Shown here: positions 14,387 through 24,615 of the stretch, one piece after another | Layout of the letters: each line of letters starts with the position of its first letter | Numbering within the stretch: position 1 is the stretch's first letter | Assembly: GCF_003248355.1 (NCBI RefSeq) | Contig: NZ_QKWY01000002.1 | Coordinates: 2,480,001 to 2,544,000 of the forward strand | DNA: 64,000 nt | Direction of reading: 5' to 3' | From: Streptomyces sp. AC1-42W | GTDB lineage: Bacteria; Actinomycetota; Actinomycetes; Streptomycetales; Streptomycetaceae | Notes under the pieces: generated by a model | Databases searched by the model: none | What the model was told of the DNA's origin: nothing | The model's input: the letters and a program-made list of their open reading frames with translations, nothing else | Made by a program: the position numbers and the translations under genes

Positions 14387-16525
14387 TCAGCGCCCCGCGT
14401 CGTGGGGGACCTGCGCCACGACGCCGGAGGGGACCTTCGTCCGGGGAGCGGGGGCCGTCGGCGTACCGGTCACGGCGGGTGTGCCGGTGACGGCGGATGT
14501 ACCGGTTCCGGACGTGGGGAGGTCCAGGGTGTACGGCAGGGCGGTGGCCGGGGCCCAGCCGGAGACCCGGCCGGCGTAGGCGGACCCGAAGCCGGTGCCG
14601 TCGTGCTGGGTGCCGGCGGGCATGGTGGCCGTGATCGACACGCCCGCGGGCGCCTGAACGGTCACGTCGTCGCCGATGCGGTAGGCGGTGACCTGGCCCG
14701 CGTCGAGGGCGGCCCGCCAGGCGGCGCGGCGCTGCGTCTCGACGCCGATGTCCTTCATGCGGAGGTTCACCACGGGGGTGTCGGCGGTGAACAGGTCGTC
14801 GTAGCCGCCGAGCACACCGTCGAGCACCGGATAGGCGATGCGGTCCTCGGTGAGGTTCGCCTGGTGGATGAAGTGGGGCTTGGGATCGTTGGACAGGACG
14901 TGCCCGAGGGCGATCCGGGTCTCCAGCGGGACGATGTAGTCGGTGTAGCCGGTGGTGACGTCCAGCGGTGCGGCCAGGCAGGTGGTGGTGGCGGGGTTGT
15001 CCTCGCAGATCCCGCTGCCGCCCTGGGCGCGGCTGGTGTAGAGCCAGTTGTACTCGTCGACCTGCTCGGCCCTTTGCCCGGCGTTGTAGAAGATGTTCAT
15101 CGGGTAGCGGGAGATGGTCGTGGCGGGGCCGACTTGGCGCTGCACGGGGTCACGGGAGTTGTCCGAGCCCAGCCACTGGATGCCGGTGTCGGCGAGGGCG
15201 AGGGCCAGATTGGGGTTGTCCACCGGCTGCTGCGGGGTCACCTTCAGACCGGAGTGCTCTCCGGTGACCAACTCCTTCTGCGCGAGCGGGAGTCCGTGCG
15301 CCACGCCCCAGGCCTCGTTGGTCGCGATCTCGTCGACGATGTCGTTCCGGCCGACCCACCGGGTGGAGCCGTCCGGGTTCGTCGCGCACGTCCACGGCAC
15401 CACGCTGATGTCCTGCACGCAGCCGAGGAAGGCGTGGGTGTAGGTGTGGTTGATCCAGCGGAACTGGTTCCGGTCGGTGATCAGCTTGTCGGCGAGGAGG
15501 TCCTGACCGGCGTTGTCCTCGCGGTGGTCGGCGCTGCCGGAGGCGTTGTAGGCCAGGTCGAAGGTGAAGTCGTGGCTGTTCTGCCAGGCGATGGCGTGGT
15601 CGACGTCGGCCGGGACCATGCGGATCGGATTCGGGGTTCCCGTGCCCGGCTGGCAGTCGACGTCGCCGGGGGTGCAGTTGAGGTCGGTGTCCCAGCGGTC
15701 GTCGGCGGCGAACACGTCGTCCACGTGGACCGCGAAGTAGTTGCGGTCGGCGCCGAGGTGCACGCCGCCGGTCATCCACTCCACGATGCCCCGGGCCAGC
15801 AGCCGGAACTGCTGCTGGTACCGGTTGTAGACGAAGGTGACGACGAGTTCCTGCCGCCCGTCGTGCCGGTACTCGCCGACCAGGGAGCCCTTCGTGGCCC
15901 TCCCCGGGATGGTCGCCTGGACGTACGGGGTGAAGTCGGCGCCGGTCACGGGCGTGGAGAGGTAGGCGTAGGACTCGCCCACGGTGGGGGAGTTGTCCTC
16001 GAACGGGACCGTGCCCTCCAGGTAGCCGAAGGGTCCGTCCTTGCCGGCCTGCGTCACCTCGGCCCGCATCCCGTCGGCGCTGCCGGCGTAGCCGGTGCCG
16101 ACCGCCGCGTTGAGCCCGACCTGCGGCCGGGCGTACGTGTAGGCGTCGACCTGGGGGATCGCGTACGCCTGCTCGTAGGCCACGAGGGCCGCCATCTCGG
16201 CAGAGCCGGTGGGGAAGGGGTTGTCGTTGGGCAGGACGACGGCCTGGTACTTCGCTCGCGGCCGGCCGTCGACGGTGTCGGCGAGGAAGGCGGCGTCGAT
16301 CACGGCTCGCCCGGAGTCGTTCAGATCGACTTCGGTGTACGGCGTTCCGGCGTCCTCCAGTTCGGCGGCTATCGCGTCGGTGGAGGGCCCCCCGTCGCTG
16401 ACGACGAGCACGCGCAGATCGACGCGCGGTGCCGGATCGTCCGCCTGTGCGGTGGCAACGGGTAACCCGATGGTCGCCAACAGCGTGCTCACCAGGAGCG
16501 CGGTAGTGCGAATGGTCCGCTTCAT
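14387..16525 (-). CDS. Secreted polysaccharide deacetylase-like protein (Agd3/CE18-like)
   Basis: The start is ATG 16525 (MKRTIRTTAL...), with a GGGAGGGA element upstream; the longer frame is not used. The 712-residue product has a signal peptide ending near ATAQA (residue 27). An N-terminal domain (about 30-250) contains VDLRVLVVSDGG and VVLPNDNPFP. The catalytic domain has NYFAVHVDDVF (Asp269, Asp270) and WINHTYTHAF (His360, His364), an Asp plus H-x(3)-H metal site as in polysaccharide deacetylases. The order and size match Aspergillus Agd3, which deacetylates galactosaminogalactan, although I rely on motif recall. The C-terminus is Thr/Pro/Val-rich (TGTSAVTGTPAVTGTPTAP). It is the first gene of the polysaccharide locus. 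Confidence 0.72.
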   Translation of the reverse strand: MKRTIRTTALLVSTLLATIGLPVATAQADDPAPRVDLRVLVVSDGGPSTDAIAAELEDAGTPYTEVDLNDSGRAVIDAAFLADTVDGRPRAKYQAVVLPNDNPFPTGSAEMAALVAYEQAYAIPQVDAYTYARPQVGLNAAVGTGYAGSADGMRAEVTQAGKDGPFGYLEGTVPFEDNSPTVGESYAYLSTPVTGADFTPYVQATIPGRATKGSLVGEYRHDGRQELVVTFVYNRYQQQFRLLARGIVEWMTGGVHLGADRNYFAVHVDDVFAADDRWDTDLNCTPGDVDCQPGTGTPNPIRMVPADVDHAIAWQNSHDFTFDLAYNASGSADHREDNAGQDLLADKLITDRNQFRWINHTYTHAFLGCVQDISVVPWTCATNPDGSTRWVGRNDIVDEIATNEAWGVAHGLPLAQKELVTGEHSGLKVTPQQPVDNPNLALALADTGIQWLGSDNSRDPVQRQVGPATTISRYPMNIFYNAGQRAEQVDEYNWLYTSRAQGGSGICEDNPATTTCLAAPLDVTTGYTDYIVPLETRIALGHVLSNDPKPHFIHQANLTEDRIAYPVLDGVLGGYDDLFTADTPVVNLRMKDIGVETQRRAAWRAALDAGQVTAYRIGDDVTVQAPAGVSITATMPAGTQHDGTGFGSAYAGRVSGWAPATALPYTLDLPTSGTGTSAVTGTPAVTGTPTAPAPRTKVPSGVVAQVPHDAGR

Positions 16526-16946
16526 GCGGTGGAAATCCCTCCCGAGGGCAGGGGAGGTCGGGCTCCCTCCGGAGCCTGCCCCACCCCATGACCGTGCCGC
16601 CGCCTCTCTGAGGGCGACGGTCGTTGACGCATCCGTCGAGTCACAATGATGAGGGCTCACGTGGAGTCCTTGTGTGACTAACGGGAAACTTGACGGAAAA
16701 GCATATGTCTCGATCAATCCGACAAGGTGGTGGCCCTGGTTGGCCGCGGTGCGCCCGGCCGCCGGGCGCGCGGGTGAGCAGTGCCAATGGGCTGGACCGG
16801 AATGCCGCATCACGGTGGAGCCGGATCAAGTCAACCGGCCGTCGGCATGCCGACGGCGGCCGGTGTGGAGCAGGGGCCGGCCGCCGTCGTTCATGAGATC
16901 CCCGCTCAGCGGGGGCGCGCTCCGCCCGGGACGCGCGAGGGTGCGA
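16526..16946. other. Intergenic region upstream of the polysaccharide locus
   Basis: 421 bp with no convincing gene. The part nearest the Agd3-like start (about 16630-16720) is relatively AT-rich (GGGAAACTTGACGGAAAAGC, CATATG) and is the likely promoter of the minus-strand locus; I cannot fix -10/-35 boxes. The part nearest 16946 holds palindromes that should end transcription of the gene to its right. Confidence 0.5.
16834..16864 (-). terminator. Terminator-like palindrome downstream of the 16947-17471 gene
   Basis: A perfect 20-bp palindrome (GCCGTCGGCA and its complement, 16838 region) is extended by flanking ACCGGCC/GGCCGGT arms. A second small hairpin, CCCCGC-TCA-GCGGGG, lies at 16900-16914. 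Both follow the stop at 16947 on the minus strand. Confidence 0.55.
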
Positions 16947-17471
16947 TCACGCGCACAGCACCCGGGTCTCGGGCGTGTAGACGGGGCCGCCGCTGATGTT
17001 GGTGCTGTCGCTGAACTCCGCGTAGAAGTAGGAGTAGAAGCCTATGTTGCCGTTGCAGCCGGAGTCGGCGGCGACCTGCAGCGTCAGGGTGACGGTACGG
17101 CTCTGACCTGGCGGAATGGTGGTTCCGTAGTTCCCGCCGAGGTCCGCCGGCCCGACACCGGAACACGGGACGGCCCCAGCGGCCGTCGCCAGGCTGCACC
17201 CGGTGAAGCTGTACTTGAGGTCGGGGCGCTGGGTGGTCAGCCAGGTGGGGTCGATGGTCTGGTAGACGAACCAGATGTCGTACGTCTGATTGTTCTTGAT
17301 CGTCATCGACAGGTCCACCGCGCCACCGGGCGTGGTGGTGGCCGCGCTGGTCGTGAACGACAGTTCGGCGGCCGGGCCGGCGGCGCTTGCGGAGGGCGCC
17401 ATGCCGAAGAGCGAGAGGGCGACGGCGACGATTGCGGCGAGACCGAGGCGTCTCGTACGAGTGAGTTCCAT
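16947..17471 (-). CDS. Secreted protein of unknown function
   Basis: The start is ATG 17471, giving 174 residues. MELTRTRRLGLAAIVAVALSLFGM followed by ASA marks a Sec signal peptide of about 30 residues. The mature protein (AELSFTTSAATTTPGGAVDLSM onwards) looks like a single beta-sandwich domain: TIKNNQTYDIWF, IPPGQSRTVTLTLQV and SGGPVYTPETRVLCA read as alternating strands. Cysteines at C-S-L, P-C-S-G, G-C-N-G and the C-terminal C-A could form two disulfides. It resembles the extracellular DUF11/CARDB-type folds only in general character. It sits alone between the polysaccharide locus and the CRISPR trailer. No function is assigned. Confidence 0.65.
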   Translation of the reverse strand: MELTRTRRLGLAAIVAVALSLFGMAPSASAAGPAAELSFTTSAATTTPGGAVDLSMTIKNNQTYDIWFVYQTIDPTWLTTQRPDLKYSFTGCSLATAAGAVPCSGVGPADLGGNYGTTIPPGQSRTVTLTLQVAADSGCNGNIGFYSYFYAEFSDSTNISGGPVYTPETRVLCA

Positions 17472-17820
17472 GGCCCGGGAGACTAAGCGCGGCCCGCACA
17501 CACCGTCTGCACCCCCAGCCGCACGGTGTTCACGATGTGGCTGAAAGTGACCGGACGGTGAAGGTCTTGTGCGATTACCTTCACATGACAGCCAGTGGGC
17601 TCGTTCCCGCACGATAACGCCATGATGCGACCCGACAGCAGAGAGTCGCCAACCTCGACCCAGCCGAAGCCCCACCACCCCCCACCAATGGCGGATTTCC
17701 CCCGCGCGAGACGGCCGACGGCCGATGCGCGGCTGCGGGGGTGGGCATGGCCGGGGGCGCCGAGACCCCGAGCTGACGAGGAGGACGAGCGAGACGATCT
17801 GGGGCCACGAGGCGGCCTGC
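17472..17820. other. Intergenic region between a secreted-protein gene and the CRISPR trailer
   Basis: 349 bp. It includes the promoter side of the minus-strand gene and the trailer of the array. Short open frames here have poor start sites and codon bias. I see no gene, RNA or clear repeat apart from the array edge. Confidence 0.5.
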
Positions 17821-20800
17821 GGAACCACCCCGCAGGTGCGGGGACGACATCTCCACGAGGGGGAACTACCCCCGCAGGTGCGGGGACGACAGCGTTCCGC
17901 CGGCCACGGTGCCGAGCAGCATGGAACTACCCCCGCAGGTGCGGGGACGACAAGTACGAGTCCGACTTGGGGTGCAGGATGACGGAACTACCCCCGCAGG
18001 TGCGGGGACGACCTTACCGGGCTTAACCGGCTCGGACGCGGCATAGAACTACCCCCGCAGGTGCGGGGACGACGAGCTGGTGGTGAAGACGAACAGGCGG
18101 TCAGCGGAACTACCCCCGCAGGTGCGGGGACGACGAGCCCGGCGATCACCTGGCCGACGGGGACAGGGAACTACCCCCGCAGGTGCGGGGACGACGCGGA
18201 GGGGAAGTGGCGGACGATGTAGAGCGGGGAACTACCCCCGCAGGTGCGGGGACGACAGGTCGAGCACGCCGTCGATGGCGTCGGCCTCGGAACTACCCCC
18301 GCAGGTGCGGGGACGACTCGCTGGAGGAGTACGAGCGGCGGCGCGCCGAGGAACTACCCCCGCAGGTGCGGGGACGACCAGTAGGTGACGCCGCCGCGCG
18401 TGATGACCGGCGAACTACCCCCGCAGGTGCGGGGACGACGACATCGACACGTAGGAGGTTCCGGCCAAGAGGGAACTACCCCCGCAGGTGCGGGGACGAC
18501 CTGGGCTGCGGTGAACCGCCAAGCGCCCCCGACGAACTACCCCCGCAGGTGCGGGGACGACGTCGTCGGGGTCGAGGTCGGGGTGGGCGGTGGGGAACTA
18601 CCCCCGCAGGTGCGGGGACGACGGCCGGGGTGTCCAGCCAGACGCGGCCGGCGCGGAACTACCCCCGCAGGTGCGGGGACGACTCTGTGATGTTGCGGCG
18701 GATGAGGTGGTCGACGGAACTACCCCCGCAGGTGCGGGGACGACCAGTCACCGGACACCGCCGTCATCGCCCGGCCGGAACTACCCCCGCAGGTGCGGGG
18801 ACGACCGCGCGCAGCAGCTCGACAATGTCGGGGCGCAGGAACTACCCCCGCAGGTGCGGGGACGACTTCCGCGGCGGGGGATGCGGCGGTGAGGGCGCGG
18901 AACTACCCCCGCAGGTGCGGGGACGACACCGAGCAGCCCAGTGCGGACACCCACGTCCGGGAACTACCCCCGCAGGTGCGGGGACGACAGGGACCGGGCG
19001 CGGGCCTTCGCGGCGGCGGCCGAACTACCCCCGCAGGTGCGGGGACGACCCGCGGACCCCGGTGACCTCGGTGCACCGCTTGGAACTACCCCCGCAGGTG
19101 CGGGGACGACTCCACACCCCCGGCCGTGACAGCGGCGCGGGGGGAACTACCCCCGCAGGTGCGGGGACGACGCGCCGTACTCGCTGTCGACGCTGGCCGA
19201 CACCGAACTACCCCCGCAGGTGCGGGGACGACGTCGCGCGGGCGACGATGCCGGGGAAAATCACGGAACTACCCCCGCAGGTGCGGGGACGACCACGGCG
19301 ACCAGCTCTGGCCCGAGCTGTCGGACGAACTACCCCCGCAGGTGCGGGGACGACCAGGCGTCACCGATGCGCCGGGACCTGGCCCCGGAACTACCCCCGC
19401 AGGTGCGGGGACGACGCCCTGGCCGGGGGCACCGCCGTGGATGATGCGGAACTACCCCCGCAGGTGCGGGGACGACTCGGGCTCGCGTGTCCTCGGCGGG
19501 CGCCGGTGCGAACTACCCCCGCAGGTGCGGGGACGACAGCCGGAACGCCCGGTCGGACAGCAGCGCGACCGAACTACCCCCGCAGGTGCGGGGACGACCT
19601 GTCGCCCGCACTGGCCACGATCGGCGCGGCGGAACTACCCCCGCAGGTGCGGGGACGACCCGGCGGCTTCCAGCCTGGCGAGCCAGACCGCGGAACTACC
19701 CCCGCAGGTGCGGGGACGACTGGACGCTGCGCCTCGCCTCGACCCAGCGCGGGGAACTACCCCCGCAGGTGCGGGGACGACTGGGCGTACGGCGCGACCA
19801 GCTGCAGCAGCGCGGAACTACCCCCGCAGGTGCGGGGACGACGCGACGGGGGCGAGAGTGAGGGGCATCCGCGACGAACTACCCCCGCAGGTGCGGGGAC
19901 GACACGCCGAGATCCAGGGCCGGGCCGTGCCTGGCCGAACTACCCCCGCAGGTGCGGGGACGACCGGCTCACCCCCAACGGGGCAGCCACCACCACGGAA
20001 CTACCCCCGCAGGTGCGGGGACGACTCGGCGGCCTCGGTCAGCAGGTCCAGGAGGGTGGAACTACCCCCGCAGGTGCGGGGACGACGCCCACCTCTGTAC
20101 CCCCAGCGATCTGGAAGAGGAACTACCCCCGCAGGTGCGGGGACGACCTGGTCACGGTGCCCGTCGTGAGCGGGACGCCCGAACTACCCCCGCAGGTGCG
20201 GGGACGACGCCCTCCTTGCCGGATACGCAGGCATGGCCGCCGAACTACCCCCGCAGGTGCGGGGACGACGGGGCCGCCGCCCGGTCGTCCGGGCGGCGGC
20301 GGGAACTACCCCCGCAGGTGCGGGGACGACAGGAGCGGTGGCACCCGCCACCACCCGTACGGAGAACTACCCCCGCAGGTGCGGGGACGACGTGTCGTGG
20401 GCCAGTGCCTTCGGCTCCAGCTCCGAACTACCCCCGCAGGTGCGGGGACGACGCTGTCGCGATTTACGCGGCGTCGCTGGTGCCGGAACTACCCCCGCAG
20501 GTGCGGGGACGACCAGCTGACTGCGTACGAGCAGCTGTTCCTCACGGAACTACCCCCGCAGGTGCGGGGACGACGCCCACGGCCCCATCTGCGGCGGCAC
20601 CGCCGAGGAACTACCCCCGCAGGTGCGGGGACGACCGCGCGGCCCACCTCGGCGATGAGCGGACCGCGGAACTACCCCCGCAGGTGCGGGGACGACGACG
20701 GTGGCCCACAGGGCGGCGAGGGCGGCGAGGAACTACCCCCGCAGGTGCGGGGACGACGGGATGACCGCCTGGCTGATCCGGATCGGGGCGGAACTACCCC

Positions 20801-23800
20801 CGCAGGTGCGGGGACGACTTGCGCGAGCGCGGCCGCCACCGCCGGTCGTGAGAACTACCCCCGCAGGTGCGGGGACGACCGGAAGATGGCAGGCGAGGTG
20901 TCCCACTGGGCAGAACTACCCCCGCAGGTGCGGGGACGACACTTGTTGCCGGCCTCCAGCGTGCCCAGGTCGAGAACTACCCCCGCAGGTGCGGGGACGA
21001 CCCGGAACACGACGATCAGCTGGGCCACGTCGTGGAACTACCCCCGCAGGTGCGGGGACGACATGGCGCGCAGCTCAGCGCGGACGTAGACGAGGGAACT
21101 ACCCCCGCAGGTGCGGGGACGACGCGGGGCATCGGCGATCACCCCGTCTCCGTGTGGAACTACCCCCGCAGGTGCGGGGACGACCGCCGGGCAGGGTGGT
21201 TACCTTCGTGATCGCCTGAACTACCCCCGCAGGTGCGGGGACGACCCACGGCCACGCCGAGGTCAGCCGTCAGCACGAGAACTACCCCCGCAGGTGCGGG
21301 GACGACCACTGCCCCGAGCTGATGCCGTACCGGGCTGCCGAACTACCCCCGCAGGTGCGGGGACGACTTGATGGGCGTGAAGACGAACCCGGCCTGGGCC
21401 GAACTACCCCCGCAGGTGCGGGGACGACAGTAGGACAGCGTGTACGTGCCGCCGGTCGGGGGAACTACCCCCGCAGGTGCGGGGACGACGTGGGCCTGGG
21501 ACATGGAGTCCAACGAACGGTCGAACTACCCCCGCAGGTGCGGGGACGACCACTGCCCCGAGCTGATGCCGTACCGGGCTGCCGAACTACCCCCGCAGGT
21601 GCGGGGACGACGCTCGGGCCCGCGAGCACGTGGTCCATCGCAGAGAACTACCCCCGCAGGTGCGGGGACGACAGGTCCTCCGCATCCCGCGCGGTCTCCA
21701 GCGGCGAACTACCCCCGCAGGTGCGGGGACGACCACTCGTGTCCCGGAGACACGCGCGTGAAGCAGGAACTACCCCCGCAGGTGCGGGGACGACCGGACA
21801 CGAGGACTCCCCACTGTCGCCGAAGACGAACTACCCCCGCAGGTGCGGGGACGACTGAATGATTCCGTTGCGGAACGGAATCAGGGTGGAACTACCCCCG
21901 CAGGTGCGGGGACGACACATCGGGCGCACGGAATCACCGCCGTGCGTCCGAACTACCCCCGCAGGTGCGGGGACGACCGGCCTAGTGGACTAGGTCGCCG
22001 GCCACCTCTAGAACTACCCCCGCAGGTGCGGGGACGACCCGGCATGTAGTCGCCTATGAGGCAGGGGTATCGAACTACCCCCGCAGGTGCGGGGACGACA
22101 TCGGAGTCGAGAAGACCTCGTCCTGGTCCGGCGAACTACCCCCGCAGGTGCGGGGACGACCGGGTCCCACTTCTCGCCGGACCCGCGCTTGGGCGAACTA
22201 CCCCCGCAGGTGCGGGGACGACTGGCGCCTGCTCCTCACGAAACCGCCGACCACGGAACTACCCCCGCAGGTGCGGGGACGACCGCGTGGCTGTCTACCA
22301 GGGCCAAAATCGCCGAGAACTACCCCCGCAGGTGCGGGGACGACACCGGGCCCGAGGCTGGGCGGCACCCGGCCGCGGAACTACCCCCGCAGGTGCGGGG
22401 ACGACGAGCGGCAGGCGAACGCGGCCAGGCAGAAGGCAGAACTACCCCCGCAGGTGCGGGGACGACGGGCGGCGGGGGGCGGTGTTCTCGGGCTCGGGGG
22501 AACTACCCCCGCAGGTGCGGGGACGACCGCGTGGGGGCAGGGTGAAGGCCACGTGATGGAGAACTACCCCCGCAGGTGCGGGGACGACGCCACTAAGAGC
22601 CGATCCGTGGCCAAGGCCGAGGAACTACCCCCGCAGGTGCGGGGACGACGCCACTAAGAGCCGATCCGTGGCCAAGGCCGAGGAACTACCCCCGCAGGTG
22701 CGGGGACGACTTCCGCGATCAAGCGGACTGTACGCGCCTTGGGGAACTACCCCCGCAGGTGCGGGGACGACGTCCGGAGAAACAGCCCCACCGGCAGGCC
22801 CGGTGAACTACCCCCGCAGGTGCGGGGACGACGACACTCCGAGCAAGTTGGTGCCGAAGTAGGACGAACTACCCCCGCAGGTGCGGGGACGACCCGGGCT
22901 CGCCGTCGTCCTGGTCGTGCTCGCGGGAACTACCCCCGCAGGTGCGGGGACGACGTCGTCGCAGCGGCAGAAGCCGACCACGCCGACGAACTACCCCCGC
23001 AGGTGCGGGGACGACAGGGCCGCATCGTGAATGCGCTGGCGGTCATCGGAACTACCCCCGCAGGTGCGGGGACGACCCGCAGATGGGGCCGTGGGCGGTG
23101 ACGCCCATCGAACTACCCCCGCAGGTGCGGGGACGACCTGACCGACCCTTGACGACGGCGAGGGCCGTCGGAACTACCCCCGCAGGTGCGGGGACGACCG
23201 CGGCCTGCGACACCGTGTAGCCCGCCTCCAGGAACTACCCCCGCAGGTGCGGGGACGACGCCGTGCTCGCGCTGCAGGCGGGCAACCAGGAAGAACTACC
23301 CCCGCAGGTGCGGGGACGACGCGACATCGGACCTGGCCCTGGCCGCCAGGGCGGAACTACCCCCGCAGGTGCGGGGACGACGGGCCCAGGAGCGAGGCGT
23401 CCTCCTGGACCGCGGAACTACCCCCGCAGGTGCGGGGACGACGAGCACGAAGAGGAGGAAGACGACGCATCCGCCGAACTACCCCCGCAGGTGCGGGGAC
23501 GACCACAGCGACTACCCCCGTCCCCCCACAGCGGCAGAACTACCCCCGCAGGTGCGGGGACGACCTCCTCGTCCATGTCGTCGTACTGGTAGTCCTCGAA
23601 CTACCCCCGCAGGTGCGGGGACGACCCCGCCACGACCCGGCCCGCGTCCTGCGCGAAGGAACTACCCCCGCAGGTGCGGGGACGACTTCGGCCTCGGGTA
23701 CAACGGCGCCCTCGGTCAGGAACTACCCCCGCAGGTGCGGGGACGACCGCTGCTCGAACCCGCCGGTCTTCGTGAGCTCGGAACTACCCCCGCAGGTGCG

Positions 23801-24479
23801 GGGACGACCCGTTGTACCCGAGGCCGAAGTGGCTCTCCAGGGAACTACCCCCGCAGGTGCGGGGACGACCGGGTCGCCTCCCTGATCTCTGCCGGGGTGG
23901 CGGAACTACCCCCGCAGGTGCGGGGACGACGCGGCCAAGACCTCCGGGCTGGTCCCGGAAAAGGAACTACCCCCGCAGGTGCGGGGACGACGCCGAGGGC
24001 GAGGGCCCGCTGCGCCTGGAGCGGGAACTACCCCCGCAGGTGCGGGGACGACGGCCTCACGCGCCGCACGCTCGCGGTCCTCACGGAACTACCCCCGCAG
24101 GTGCGGGGACGACAGGTTGCTGGTGTAGATCGAGGGGCGGCAGGCGGAACTACCCCCGCAGGTGCGGGGACGACTACACGCTGCACCTGACGCCGCGCGG
24201 CCTGGCGGAACTACCCCCGCAGGTGCGGGGACGACACCGTCACCCGCGATCCTGCTCGGGGCTACGTGGAACTACCCCCGCAGGTGCGGGGACGACCGTG
24301 CCTCGACGGCGGAGGACCGTGTCGTGGAGGAACTACCCCCGCAGGTGCGGGGACGACGAGGGGTTCGTCGTCCAGCTCGCGACCTCCTGGGAACTACCCC
24401 CGCAGGTGCGGGGACGACCCGATCCTGCTGCTCGCGGATCTGCTGCGCCGCGAACTACCCCCGCAGGTGCGGGGACGAC
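17821..24479 (-). CRISPR. Type I-E CRISPR array: about 110 repeats, 108 full-length spacers plus one stub
   Basis: A 61-bp period runs unbroken from 17862 to 24479. On the + strand each unit has GAACTAC, then the hairpin core CCCCGCAGGTGCGGGG, then ACGAC (28 invariant bases); the base before GAACTAC is mostly G but often C or A. On the minus strand this is 5 nt + 16-nt core + 8 nt, the layout of E. coli I-E repeats whose last 8 nt become the crRNA 5' handle. The array should therefore be transcribed leftwards. Spacers are 32 nt, except one of 33 nt at about 22161-22193. The left terminal repeat (17821-17848) is degenerate and followed by a 13-nt stub, marking the trailer. Two spacers are duplicated, and two overlap on opposite strands. 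Confidence 0.97.
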
Positions 24480-24615
24480 ACTTCGTGACCTGCGGTGATG
24501 CTAGCGCGTGTGGTGGTTTTCCTTTACTTGCATTTCGGGTCTGCTGCGGCTCGCTCAGGGGCGTTGTCAGTGGCACCGCCTAGTGTGCCAGGGCGTGAGG
24601 GAAGGAGTGGTTGCT
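24480..24615 (-). promoter_or_regulatory. CRISPR leader and divergent cas promoter region
   Basis: 136 bp between the last intact repeat and the cas3 start. Read on the minus strand it holds an A-rich stretch (GAAATGCAAGTAAAGGAAAA, around 24515-24535) about 40 nt before the first repeat, like other I-E leaders. It must contain the array promoter (leftwards) and probably the cas3 promoter (rightwards). The + strand end carries GGAAGGAG, the cas3 ribosome site. Confidence 0.65.

Noticed and set aside
18183..21089. Long open frames of several hundred codons with repeating ELPPQVRGR, TTPAGAGTT and NYPRRCGDD motifs
   Set aside because: They are artefacts of the stop-free CRISPR repeat read in three frames; the 61-bp period cycles the frame. 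There is no ribosome site or codon bias.
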